Positions 41,900 to 50,504 of a DNA stretch of 64,000 nucleotides are shown in pieces (position 1 is the first letter of the stretch; the number at the start of each line of letters is the position of its first letter). The DNA is from Methylosinus sp. LW4 (GTDB lineage: Bacteria > Pseudomonadota > Alphaproteobacteria > Rhizobiales > Beijerinckiaceae), in contig NZ_KB900626.1 of assembly GCF_000379125.1 (NCBI RefSeq), positions 711,433 through 775,432 on the forward strand, read 5' to 3'. Under the pieces are notes generated by a model that worked only from the letters and a program-made list of their open reading frames with translations, did no database searches and was not told where the DNA came from. The translations under genes and the position numbers were made by a program.

Positions 41900-43963
41900 T
41901 CATCCCCACATCCCCCGCATCTTTGCCCGCACATCGACTCGTAGCTCACCTTCGGCGAGCCGCTCGCCCACGGCCGCCGCGGCCGGCCAGCTCACGTATT
42001 CGAAAAACCGCAGCAGCTCCGCCGGAATGAAGCGCGTGCGCGCGGCGTAGACATGCCGGTCGCCCTGCGCCGGCTGGCCACGGGTGAAAAATCGTTGTGG
42101 CGTCACCAGCCGCAGGCTGTCCTTCGCGCGCGTCATCGCGACGTAGAGCAGCCGGCGTTCCTCCTCTATCTCCGCCGCTGTTCCCGTCGCGAGATCGGAG
42201 GGGATGCACCCGTCGACGGCGTTCAGCACGAAGACCGACTTCCACTCTTGCCCTTTGGCGGAATGGATCGTCGAGAGGATGAGATAATCCTCGTCGCGCA
42301 GAGGCGGGCCGGCCTCGTCACTGGTCGCGTCCGGCGGGTCGAGCGTCAGCTCGGTGAGGAAGCGCTCGCGCGAGGGATAGCAGGCGGCGATCTGCTCGAG
42401 CTGGACGAGATCGGCGAGGCGGCTCGGCGCATCCTCGTGCAGGCGCTCGAGATGCGGCTCATACCAGCGGCGCGCCGCTTCCATTTCCGCCGGCCAGCCC
42501 TCTCTCGCATGCAGCATTTGCAGCGTCGCGACGAGGCCGCGCCACTCCTCGCCAGCGCGCGGCGGCGTCGGCGCCTCGGCGAGGCTGGCGAGCGGGTCCG
42601 GGCGCTCGATGAGGAAGTCGAGAATCTTCTGCGCGGAGGAAGGGCCGACGCCGGGCAGGACTTGCAGAATGCGAAAGCCGGCGACGCGATCGCGCGGGTT
42701 CTGCGCGAAGCGCAGCAGGGCAAGAAGATCCTTCACATGCGCGCCGTCGAGGAACTTCAACCCGCCGAACTTCACGAAGGGAATGTTGCGGCGCGCGAGC
42801 TCCAGCTCCAACATGGCGCTGTGATGCGAGGCGCGGAACAACGCCGCCTGTTGCTTCAGCGTCATACCGGCTTCGCGCGCCTCGAGCACGCGCTCGGCGA
42901 TGAAACGCGCCTGATCGCTCTCGTCGCGCACGGCGACGAGCTGCGGCCGTTCCGATGAGCGACGCTCGGTCCAGAGGTTCTTGGCGTAGCGCTCGGCGGC
43001 GAGCGAGATGACCGCGTTGGCCGCGGCGAGGATCGGCTCGGTCGAGCGATAATTGCGATCGAGCGTGACGACCTCCGCCGGCGGCGTGAAGCTTTTCGGA
43101 AATTCCAGAATATTGCGCACAGTGGCGGCGCGGAAGGAGTAGATGGATTGCGCATCGTCGCCGACGACGGTGAGCCCCTGGCCCTTGGGCTTCAAGGCGA
43201 GCAGGATGGAGGCCTGGAGGCGATTGGTGTCCTGATATTCGTCGACGAGAATGTGATCGAAGCGGCCGCCGATCTCCTCTGCGAGCGCGTCGTCCTGCGT
43301 CATCTGCGCCCAATAGAGCAGGAGATCATCGTAATCGAGGACATTCTGCGCCTGCTTCGCCTCGACATAGGCGGCGAATAAGCGGCGCAGCTCCTCGTGC
43401 CAGCGTGCGCACCAGGGGAAGGCGCCGAGAAGCGCCTGCTCGAGCGGAGTTTCGGCGTTCACAGCGCGGGAGTAGATCGCAAGGCACGTGCCCTTGGTGG
43501 GGAAGCGGCTCTCGGTCTTGGAGAAGCCGAGCTCGTGGCGGATGAGATTCATCAGATCGGCGGAGTCTTCGCGATCATGGATGGTGAAGGCGGGATCGAG
43601 GCCAATGGCGCCGGCATATTCGCGCAACAGCCTGGCGCCGATCGCGTGAAACGTGCCCGCCCAGGCGAGGACATCGCCGCCGCCTGTGGCGCCCAGCGCC
43701 TCGGCGCAGATGCGCTCGACCCGCCGCGCCATCTCGGCGGCGGCGCGGCGGGAAAAGGTCATCAGCAACATGCGCTGCGGATCGGCGCCCCGGACGATGA
43801 GATGCGCGACCCGATGGGCGAGCGTGTTCGTCTTGCCGGAGCCGGCGCCCGCGATGATGAGCAGCGGACCGCCGACGGAGGCCGACAGGCCGTCATGGAG
43901 CCCGTGCTCGACGGCGCGGCGCTGTGCGGCGTTGAGCTTTTCGAGATAGGCGACGGCGGTCAT
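41900..43963 (-). CDS. UvrD/Rep-family SF1A ATP-dependent DNA helicase
   Basis: A 687-residue protein from ATG 43963. Motifs in order: Q motif LNAAQRRAV; Walker A IIAGAGSGKTNTLAHRV (about 37-53); LLMTFSRRAAAEMARRV (Ia); ILVDEYQDTNRLQ (II, Walker B); GDDAQSIYSFRAA (III); LDRNYRSTEPILAAAN (IV); ILSTIHSAKGQEW (V); LLYVAMTRAKDSLRLV (VI). All are intact, so it should be an active 3'-5' DNA helicase. It is slightly shorter than E. coli UvrD (720 residues). GC content is like the chromosome. It converges on the AT-rich orphan and is not in an operon with the OLD-type gene. Confidence 0.92.
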   Translation of the reverse strand: MTAVAYLEKLNAAQRRAVEHGLHDGLSASVGGPLLIIAGAGSGKTNTLAHRVAHLIVRGADPQRMLLMTFSRRAAAEMARRVERICAEALGATGGGDVLAWAGTFHAIGARLLREYAGAIGLDPAFTIHDREDSADLMNLIRHELGFSKTESRFPTKGTCLAIYSRAVNAETPLEQALLGAFPWCARWHEELRRLFAAYVEAKQAQNVLDYDDLLLYWAQMTQDDALAEEIGGRFDHILVDEYQDTNRLQASILLALKPKGQGLTVVGDDAQSIYSFRAATVRNILEFPKSFTPPAEVVTLDRNYRSTEPILAAANAVISLAAERYAKNLWTERRSSERPQLVAVRDESDQARFIAERVLEAREAGMTLKQQAALFRASHHSAMLELELARRNIPFVKFGGLKFLDGAHVKDLLALLRFAQNPRDRVAGFRILQVLPGVGPSSAQKILDFLIERPDPLASLAEAPTPPRAGEEWRGLVATLQMLHAREGWPAEMEAARRWYEPHLERLHEDAPSRLADLVQLEQIAACYPSRERFLTELTLDPPDATSDEAGPPLRDEDYLILSTIHSAKGQEWKSVFVLNAVDGCIPSDLATGTAAEIEEERRLLYVAMTRAKDSLRLVTPQRFFTRGQPAQGDRHVYAARTRFIPAELLRFFEYVSWPAAAAVGERLAEGELRVDVRAKMRGMWG

Positions 43964-44354
43964 GGGCGAATCGGCAGGGTGAGCGGGCCCGGAGACTGAA
44001 CCATAATTCTTGTTTTGTTCGCAATGGCGGCGTGTCTCGGGGGAGGGGAAGGCGAAGCTGGCGGCCCGGTTCGAATTTCCGTGAGCGCCAGGAGCGGCCA
44101 TTCGTCTGGGCGTCGAGAAGGTCTGCCTTCCCTCGACTTCGCGGACCTTCGCCGCGCCAGGATCGGTCAAATTTAGAAAATCTCACGCGCCGACCAAGCG
44201 ATCACGATGCACTTGTTCGTTCTGCGGGCGATATCCGCGCGGAGCGGTCGAGGCCTCGCAAAGCGAAAACTGCACCCAGAACGTTGCGCCGCCGCCCAGG
44301 GTCATGCTTTCGTGAGAAGGAACCTCCAAGGACGCGTGTCCGAGCAGCCCTCTC
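43964..44354. other. 391-bp gap between helicase and HxlR genes; nothing supported
   Basis: Open frames on either strand have no good start, domain or codon pattern. A minus-strand frame at 44183-44413 runs into the HxlR gene end but resembles nothing I know. No hairpin or repeat stands out. Confidence 0.4.
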
Positions 44355-44759
44355 TCATGCGCGAGCGGCTCCAGCCTTTTGCGCGGAGCCAAATTTCTCA
44401 CGGGCCCCGACAATCGCTCGATGATGCGCCTCGGCCCAGCCGATCAGGGCCCTCAACGGTTCCAGGAAGGACGATCCCATTTCAGTCAGCGCATATTCGA
44501 CCTGCGGGGGCGTCACGTCATGCACGGTGCGACTGACGAACCCGTCTTCCTCCAGTCGTCGCAACGTCCGCGACAGCACCTGTTTCGAGATATCGCCGAT
44601 GGCGCGGTGCAGCGCATTGAACCGTTGCGGCATGTCGGCCAAATGAGCCAGCACCAGCAGGCTCCATCGGTCACCCACTCGGTCCACCACATCCCGCACC
44701 ACGCAGGGCTGACTGAAATCCACGCCGTCGGGCGGCAACAATCCTCGCGATCCTGTCAT
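44355..44759 (-). CDS. HxlR-family winged-helix transcriptional regulator
   Basis: A 134-residue protein from ATG 44759. It has the HxlR layout: CVVRDVVDRVGDRWSLLVLAHLADMPQRFNALHRAIGDISKQVLSRTLRRLEEDGFVSRTVHDVTPPQVEYALTEMGSSFLEPLRALIGWA (about residues 19-110), with a Cys at the start (Cys19) that in this family often senses oxidants or electrophiles. It is divergent from an NAD(P)-binding oxidoreductase gene across 211 bp with a perfect palindrome at 44791-44803. It probably represses that redox pair and itself. Confidence 0.9.
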   Translation of the reverse strand: MTGSRGLLPPDGVDFSQPCVVRDVVDRVGDRWSLLVLAHLADMPQRFNALHRAIGDISKQVLSRTLRRLEEDGFVSRTVHDVTPPQVEYALTEMGSSFLEPLRALIGWAEAHHRAIVGAREKFGSAQKAGAARA

Positions 44760-44790
44760 CCGAGCCCTTTCCGCCGTAGATCACTTTGTC

Positions 44791-44803
44791 CTGACCTGGT
44801 CAG
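44791..44803. promoter_or_regulatory. Candidate HxlR operator
   Basis: CTGACC-T-GGTCAG is a perfect 6-bp inverted repeat around one base, 31 bp upstream of the hxlR-type start and in the region shared with the divergent oxidoreductase genes. TTTGTCCTGACC and a following AATAAT could be promoter elements on opposite strands. The HxlR link is inferred from position. Confidence 0.55.
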
Positions 44804-44970
44804 AATAATATGCCTCCTTGCGAGCTCTGTCATCTATTTTTAGACTAAGTGACAAATGCAGACCACGATCAGAGTTGGGACCTCCACCGCATATGCCTTT
44901 CCGTACGCATTGAAATTGCCCAGTCACCGGGCGAGGGCGGCGGATTCGGCTCGAGAGCAAGGATATTTGC

Positions 44971-45627
44971 ATGACCACACAGAAGAAGATCATCGTCATC
45001 GGCGGCACCGGCTATGCTGGCTCGGCCATCGCGCGGGAGGGCGCGAAGCGCGGCCATACAGTGAGCTCGGTCAGCCGCTCGAACCCGGTCGAACGGATAG
45101 AGGGCGTCGCATATTTCACGTCGAACGTGGCCGATATCGGCTCGACGATTGTCGGAGCCGATGTCGTCGTTGGCGCGCTATCGCCGCGAGGCGCCAACGT
45201 CGGCGCTCTCGCCAAAACCTATGGTCAGCTCGCGAGGCAAGTCGCCGATGCAGGCGCGCGTCTCATTCTGATCGGCGGCTTCTCGTGTCTGCGACGTACG
45301 CCCGGCGCTCCGCGCATGCTGGAGGTTGAGAGCTTTTCTTCCGAAATTCCGGCCGAGATCGTCGCCGAAGCAAAGGAGAATCTCGATGTTCTGAACAACC
45401 TTCTCACCGACGCGACCGGCGTCGACTGGTTGTTCGTCTCTCCCGGTCTGGAATTCTCGGCCTGGACGCCGGGCGAGGATCTCGGCCATTATCGTATCGG
45501 CGATGAAGTTGCGCTTTTCGACGAGAACGGCAAATCGGCAATCAGCGGCATCGATTTTGCCCGCGCCGTGCTCGATGAGATCGAACGCCCGACACGCCAT
45601 AGGGCGCAGATCGGCGTGGCCTATTAA
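44971..45627 (+). CDS. NAD(P)-binding Rossmann oxidoreductase (NmrA/atypical SDR-like)
   Basis: A 218-residue protein from ATG 44971 with AAGGAT upstream. The N-terminal IIVIGGTGYAGSAIAREGAKRGHTVSSVSR (about residues 7-36) is the Rossmann motif GxxGxxG of atypical short-chain dehydrogenases. LILIGGFSCLRRTPGAPRML and DWLFVSPGLEFSAWTPGEDLGHYRIGDE match the YwnB/NmrA-like group, which lacks the classical YxxxK motif and binds NAD(P) as a reductase or redox sensor. It is 5 bp from a FAD-dependent oxidoreductase gene and divergent from an HxlR regulator. Substrate unknown, perhaps a quinone or electrophile. Confidence 0.85.
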   Translation: MTTQKKIIVIGGTGYAGSAIAREGAKRGHTVSSVSRSNPVERIEGVAYFTSNVADIGSTIVGADVVVGALSPRGANVGALAKTYGQLARQVADAGARLILIGGFSCLRRTPGAPRMLEVESFSSEIPAEIVAEAKENLDVLNNLLTDATGVDWLFVSPGLEFSAWTPGEDLGHYRIGDEVALFDENGKSAISGIDFARAVLDEIERPTRHRAQIGVAY

Positions 45628-45632
45628 CCGGC

Positions 45633-46763
45633 ATGAGCGCGACCCCCACACCCAACCTCATCGACACGCATGAGACTGTCGTCATTTTTGGCGGCGGCAT
45701 CGCCGGAGCGACACTCGCGAAATCCCTCGTCAGAAACTTTTCGGTCATGCTGGTCGACCCTCGAGATTTCATCGAGGTTCCTATGGCGGCGACGCGTGTG
45801 ATCGTTGATCCGGATTTGGCGGGGCCGGCAACGATCGCTTTCGCTGAAGCGCTGGTCGGTGTCCGTCATGTGCAAGGCCGCCTTGCGGAATGGACGCGAG
45901 ACGGCGGACGCGTCGAGCTCGCGGATGGCGCACAGGCCGTGATCAGCGGAAATGTGACGGTCCTGGCCACAGGTAGTCGCCACGCCAATCCACTCATGCG
46001 CGCATCCGCGGGCACGATGGAGGAACGCCGGACGCTCTATCGCCGATACAATGTGCGGATTATGGAGGCTGAAAAAATACTGATCGTCGGGGGCGGTCCC
46101 ATAGGCGTCGAGATCGCCGGCGAGATCAGCGAGGCTTGGCCGGAGAAGTCCATCACGCTGATCGAACGGGGAGAACGTTTCCTCAAGGGCAGTTCCAAAG
46201 AACTGGCGTGTGAGGCAACGCGCATTCTCGAGGCGCGCGGGGTCACCGTCATCACCGGCGAGAGCCTTACCTCGCAGCCATCCACCGATCCTTTCGCCGA
46301 GGGCGGCGCAGTGATGACCAACAAGGGCCGCGTCATTGATTATGCCCTCTTGATCTGGGCGACAGGAGGACAGCCGGAGACCGCATTTATGAGGGAGCAT
46401 TATGCCGCGCTCCTCGATGAGGCGGGCCGGCTCAGGGTCGATCCGCAGTTGCGGGTCAAGGGCCTGACCAATGTGTTCGCGGTAGGCGACATCAACGATG
46501 TGGCGGAGAACAAGATGGCGGTGCACATCCTCGGCCAGGCCAAGACCGCTGAAACCAATATCAGAGCAATCCTGACAGGCCGCGGCGCGCTGGCCGCCTA
46601 TAAAGCCAAGACGGGCAACCCGATGATGCTGCTGGCATTGGGGAGACAGACCGGCGTGTCGCATCTGCCGATCTTTGGCGTAGTCAAGGCCGGCTGGCTG
46701 AACCGCATGATCAAGACCCGCGATATGCTCGTGCCCCGCTTTCGCAAAGCTTTTGGGCTATAG
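45633..46763 (+). CDS. FAD-dependent pyridine nucleotide-disulfide-type oxidoreductase (AIF/NDH-2-like)
   Basis: A 376-residue protein from ATG 45633, five bases after the previous stop. Two Rossmann folds are clear: FAD-binding ETVVIFGGGIAGATLAKSL (about 14-32) and NAD(P)H-binding KILIVGGGPIGVEIAGEISE (about 147-166). The C-terminal FAD motif is GLTNVFAVGDIND (about 282). There is no redox CxxC, so it resembles AIF/FSP1 or type II NADH dehydrogenase relatives that pass electrons from NAD(P)H to quinones. No membrane anchor is seen. Paired with the Rossmann reductase under an HxlR regulator, it probably serves quinone or oxidant stress. Confidence 0.88.
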   Translation: MSATPTPNLIDTHETVVIFGGGIAGATLAKSLVRNFSVMLVDPRDFIEVPMAATRVIVDPDLAGPATIAFAEALVGVRHVQGRLAEWTRDGGRVELADGAQAVISGNVTVLATGSRHANPLMRASAGTMEERRTLYRRYNVRIMEAEKILIVGGGPIGVEIAGEISEAWPEKSITLIERGERFLKGSSKELACEATRILEARGVTVITGESLTSQPSTDPFAEGGAVMTNKGRVIDYALLIWATGGQPETAFMREHYAALLDEAGRLRVDPQLRVKGLTNVFAVGDINDVAENKMAVHILGQAKTAETNIRAILTGRGALAAYKAKTGNPMMLLALGRQTGVSHLPIFGVVKAGWLNRMIKTRDMLVPRFRKAFGL

Positions 46764-47154
46764 GATCCATACCGATTCCAGCTTCGCCTATGTGCAGTAA
46801 GGATGTCCATGCCTTGAAAGTTCATGCTCACGAAGCTCGAACCTCGTGGCTCTCACATACCGACGTCGAGTCGTCGATGAATTTTGCGAAGCAAACCGGT
46901 GCGAATCGGCTCGACACCTTGTCACCGCGACCGAAAAATCTCATCCAGATTGCCGCGCCATACGCTGTCGAAGCTCGGAGTTCGGCTCTGGAATGCTTCG
47001 TCGCGTCGCTCCTCGCGCCGATGACGCCGCATTCGAATGCCTCATCCCAGCCGCGCCAGAAGAGCTGTCGCTCTGCGTGCCCTGTGGGATTCGCCACAAA
47101 CACGGCCGGCCGTCGGGTTTATGTCGAATGGACGTTGATCCACGGGAGGCGAAA
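46764..47154. other. 391-bp gap upstream of the calpain-like gene; nothing supported
   Basis: An open frame reads through this stretch in phase with the calpain-like gene, but its sequence shows no domain and it contains many Arg/Cys, as out-of-frame translations do here. The calpain-like gene has its own good start at 47155. No promoter or repeat can be named with confidence. Confidence 0.4.
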
Positions 47155-48411
47155 ATGGCTCATCACAAGGACGGACTTCTGACCATTCCGGCAAGCGCCC
47201 AGATCGTCGCTTGCGGAAATCCGAGCACGCCGGCTTGGAATGACTTCCATCACCGCACGTTCAAGGACCTCTTTCCGTCGCCGCCGAGCGCCTATGACGT
47301 TCGGCAGGGCGGAATCGGCGACTGCTGGCTGCTCTCCGCGCTCATCTCCATCCTCGAATTGCCGAATGGACCCGACTTGATCGAGCGGTCCATGAAGGAC
47401 GTCGGATTGGGATCGGTGGTCGTGCGGCTATACAAAGGAGGGGTTCCTCACTACGTCAAAATTTCGAAAAGCGTCGTTTCCGGCCTCGGCGCGCATAGTT
47501 TCGTCTGGGTCAAGCTCATCGAAAAAGCCGCCGCGGCGCTGCACGGAAGCTCGAGCTACGAAAATCTCGGAAAAGGCGGCGTCAACGCCGACAAGGCGTT
47601 CGGCATGCTGCTCGGCGCGCAGGCCACGGCCATCCTGAACAACGCCGACGTCGACGACGTCGCCTTCTTGAACACGAAAGGCGAGGCGTGCCTGATGGCC
47701 TGTTTCGCGAATAGCAAGCCCGACATCAAGGCCAAGATCGAGACGATGGTTTTCGAAGACGACGCCACTCTCTTCAACCACTGGACAAATTGGTGGACGC
47801 AGACTCGCTTCGGCAATTGGTACGCCAACGACTACAGCCTGCATCGTCAATACAAATATGAGCATTTCGAAGAGTTCTTGAAGAAGAGCGGCCTTCACGC
47901 GGGAACGAGAGACCAGATATTGTCCTGGGCGGCAAAAAACTCCATCCTTCCCGGCAAACGGTCCAGCGGCGTCTATTCCCGCAAACAATTGGAGGTGTTC
48001 TACGCGATCAGAAATTTGTGCCTGCCGAAAGGCGATCCTTCCAAGCGCGATCCGATCGTGGCCGAGACGAAGCCTTTCGGCAAATCGATCATGACCAAAA
48101 ATCTCGGCACGGCGGGAGAAGGCATCGCCTCCATGGGACTCGTGCGCGACCATTGCTACGCGGTGCTGGGCGTCGAGGAAACGCATGAGCACGGCGTCGA
48201 CCTCTGCTGGATCAAGCTGCACAACCCCCACAATATGAACGGCGTCAAATACGAACGCGGCGTCCATGCGAGCGGGCTCAAGGCCGGGAAGCGATATTTG
48301 CGCCCCGTCCCCTGCGCCCAGCCGCGCTTTGTGTTGGAGCTCGGCGATTTCACCAAAAACTTCGAGACAGTGACGCATGGGTCGACGAAATTGATCGTCG
48401 GCGAGGAGTGA
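47155..48411 (+). CDS. Calpain-family (C2) cysteine protease
   Basis: A 418-residue protein; ATG at 47155 follows GGGAGG by 6 bases. The calpain core is recognisable: DVRQGGIGDCWLLSALISIL (nucleophile Cys57; compare the GDCWLLAAL of calpains), SFVWVKLIEKAAAALHGSYENL-like segment near 120-140, GLVRDHCYAVLGVEE (general base His333) and CWIKLHNPHN (Asn357), giving a full Cys-His-Asn triad. No signal peptide and no calcium-binding EF-hands are seen, so a soluble cytoplasmic enzyme is likely. It stands alone between a redox pair and a DUF4274 gene in a defence-rich island. A role as a regulated suicide or toxin protease is a reasonable guess only. Confidence 0.82.
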   Translation: MAHHKDGLLTIPASAQIVACGNPSTPAWNDFHHRTFKDLFPSPPSAYDVRQGGIGDCWLLSALISILELPNGPDLIERSMKDVGLGSVVVRLYKGGVPHYVKISKSVVSGLGAHSFVWVKLIEKAAAALHGSSSYENLGKGGVNADKAFGMLLGAQATAILNNADVDDVAFLNTKGEACLMACFANSKPDIKAKIETMVFEDDATLFNHWTNWWTQTRFGNWYANDYSLHRQYKYEHFEEFLKKSGLHAGTRDQILSWAAKNSILPGKRSSGVYSRKQLEVFYAIRNLCLPKGDPSKRDPIVAETKPFGKSIMTKNLGTAGEGIASMGLVRDHCYAVLGVEETHEHGVDLCWIKLHNPHNMNGVKYERGVHASGLKAGKRYLRPVPCAQPRFVLELGDFTKNFETVTHGSTKLIVGEE

Positions 48412-48781
48412 AGCTTTCGCGGAACGGGGTCGCAATCCCGCCCATCTGCTGCGCCGGGGCGGCGAACGATTCGGTCGACCTCGCGCTTCGATAAAGCGTC
48501 GACCGATGGTTTTCCGGGCCCTCGCGATGCAAGAGATTGCAGAAACCAGTCGGTTTCGCCCGCTCGGCATTGCATTTGGAAGGGTCGCGTCGGGTCGAAA
48601 TTTCACGTTCGCCTATGGGGCGGATGCGCCAGGAACGGACATTCGCTGGCAAAGCTTGATCGCTCATGCGTAGTATTGGTCACGCCCGGATTGTCGGCCT
48701 ACCGTCTCTTCCTATTCAGCCACTCTACGAACCGGGATCTTGTCTCGAGGTTGGGAAACGGACAAACCGACGGGAGCACGC
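48412..48781. other. 370-bp gap; nothing supported
   Basis: No credible gene on either strand; short frames lack ribosome binding sites and motifs. GC content falls towards the right end, where the DUF4274 gene begins. Its promoter is probably in the last 100 bp but I cannot place -35/-10 boxes convincingly. Confidence 0.4.
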
Positions 48782-49537
48782 ATGTCAAATTTTGAAGATT
48801 ATGAAAAAGAGCAGAAAGCCATGATTTCGTGGCTACAACGCCGTTCGCCGGACGTGTGGCACGTTGTTGCAGGGCATCTTAATTGGGATTTCGCCATCGA
48901 TGTTCTCGAATGGATCGTGTCCCAACCTCAATGTGATTTGGCTACAGCGGCGCTTCTATTTTGGACTGGAGATCCAGAACAGTGGCTTAAATATCAGACA
49001 AAAGACACAATTCCTGATTTTGCTATTGAATACTTCAATATATCTGCACTCATAGTGAACCGAGCTAAATCTGGGCTCTATAATCGACAAGAGCTGGCTT
49101 TCGCAGGTGATCCTTGCAACATGATTGGAGGAGTCGACTATCATCTGAAATTCAGTGTGGAGAAGGCGCAGCGCCGCTTCAAAGAAAAATGTTCAGGATC
49201 ATTCCCGTGGGAACTTCCAATTGTTTTGACACCGCCGATTCCGGGTCGCGCACCTTTGATGTCCTCTGAGGAAGACCCTGAGCAAGGTGCCGAGATTCAA
49301 GCCCTTCTTGCCGCACTAGGCACGTACGTCTCCACGGAACCAACACCGCCGCGACCGCAAAAATTTCAGATCGGCGAGCGCGTGACCAACATATGGTATC
49401 AAGCAAACAAAATTTATAATGGCACTGGGACAATACTCAATGTGAACGACGGCGTATCCAAAGTATTGTATTTGGTGCTGCTGGATAATGGCACAGAGGT
49501 TGTATTGACAGATAACCTAATGGAAAAAGTAACTTAA
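48782..49537 (+). CDS. DUF4274 domain protein
   Basis: A 251-residue protein; ATG 48782 follows GGGAGC. Residues about 15-75 (QRRSPDVWHVVAGHLNWDFAIDVLEWIVSQPQCDLATAALLFWTGDPEQWL) match DUF4274, a short helical domain often found in immunity-type or hypothetical proteins. A Pro-rich linker (about 175-195) leads to a C-terminal small beta-barrel-like segment (FQIGERVTNIWYQANKIYNGTGTILNVND...VLYLVLLDNGTEVVL), similar to an SH3/KOW module. GC content is about 48%, below the flanks. The function is unknown; DUF4274 near polymorphic toxins suggests immunity, but no toxin gene is adjacent. Confidence 0.72.
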   Translation: MSNFEDYEKEQKAMISWLQRRSPDVWHVVAGHLNWDFAIDVLEWIVSQPQCDLATAALLFWTGDPEQWLKYQTKDTIPDFAIEYFNISALIVNRAKSGLYNRQELAFAGDPCNMIGGVDYHLKFSVEKAQRRFKEKCSGSFPWELPIVLTPPIPGRAPLMSSEEDPEQGAEIQALLAALGTYVSTEPTPPRPQKFQIGERVTNIWYQANKIYNGTGTILNVNDGVSKVLYLVLLDNGTEVVLTDNLMEKVT

Positions 49538-49741
49538 GCACGATTATGGCTCTGGCCGACACATGCGAGCTTGAGAGCTATGTCACGTTATAGCTCGGGC
49601 CGCAGGGATGGGAACGTCGCTATGGGTCATAGTTTCACGCTCGCCGTCCTGAACGGGGAGGTCGCGCCACGGGCCGACCTTCGCCCGATGCCTCGAAGGC
49701 GACTTTCAGTTCGGCTCGCACGGCGCAGACTGTTGCGAAGA

Positions 49742-50425
49742 TCAAAAATTAGGAAACACAAACAAAGGTCTATCATCGCTTCTCAGGCGCGGGCGCCAAT
49801 CTGGAGGCAACTGCATTTCTATCCACGCCTGCTGAAAGACACGCCGATTGGATTCGAGCGCGCCCGGAGGAATGTGTGGCGTGTTTGCGTCGAACACGAT
49901 AACATCCCAAGGTTTCTGGTTTACGGTGCATCCATTCTTCTGCGATAGACTTAGCAGCTCGGTCTTATAAGTGCGGCCATCGTCGATCCTGTGTGAATCG
50001 AGAATAGATTCCATATCTTCTTTATCTGTCAAATCGATAAAAGTTGCTGCTGCGCTGGAAACGCAGAGCAATCGCAAACAAATAATTCGCTCTTCTCTAA
50101 GCCACTCTGAGGCACCCACTATATCCGAGTGCAGTTTTGTATCGAGGCCGTCAAATGTTGATTGACCAATTCCGACTCGCGACGAAATAATACCGATTCT
50201 GTTATTGTCGATGATGGTCGCTCCCCAACGTATAAAACTATTTGCTGCGCCACTGACAAATTTTGCAAATGGGCGGATTGGTTCTGCGACGCCGTTTTGC
50301 CACCAACTATCGTAAGATTCGCGCCGATCGCTGGAAGCGTAAGAAGCCACGGCTTTTCGTTGTTCTTCAGTCAACGAGCCGAGAATACGGGGCGGGATGC
50401 CATTCAATGTCAGAAGCGCAATCAT
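49742..50425 (-). CDS. Uncharacterised protein with a possible 2OG-dioxygenase-like C-terminus
   Basis: A 227-residue protein from ATG 50425. I do not recognise the N-terminal half (LTEEQRKAVASYASSDRRESYDSWWQNGVAEPIRPFAKFVSG). The C-terminal part PWDVIVFDANTPHIPPGALESNRRVFQQAWIEMQLPP (about 165-203) has the His...Arg arrangement (His in TPHIPP, Arg in NRRVF) and flanking strands seen at the end of cupin-type Fe(II)/2-oxoglutarate oxygenases, but no convincing HxD is visible upstream. It lies between the DUF4274 gene (convergent) and the recombinase gene. GC content about 48%. Confidence 0.5.
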   Translation of the reverse strand: MIALLTLNGIPPRILGSLTEEQRKAVASYASSDRRESYDSWWQNGVAEPIRPFAKFVSGAANSFIRWGATIIDNNRIGIISSRVGIGQSTFDGLDTKLHSDIVGASEWLREERIICLRLLCVSSAAATFIDLTDKEDMESILDSHRIDDGRTYKTELLSLSQKNGCTVNQKPWDVIVFDANTPHIPPGALESNRRVFQQAWIEMQLPPDWRPRLRSDDRPLFVFPNF

Positions 50426-50504
50426 ATTTCATCATACATGAATTTATCGGTCGTACTCTTCGGGAGTCCAGCTCGATCTTAGCCGTGACAATGACCGCTT
50501 CGGG

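Noticed and set aside
38121..43963. Gabija system (OLD-type nuclease plus UvrD-type helicase)
   Set aside because: The two genes are on opposite strands, about 1.9 kb apart, with unrelated genes between them, and differ sharply in base composition. The helicase is a full-length UvrD/Rep-type protein, not an obvious GajB.
46846..47154. N-terminal extension of the calpain-like protein
   Set aside because: The in-frame extension lacks conserved sequence, while ATG 47155 has a strong ribosome binding site and the protease core fits the shorter form.
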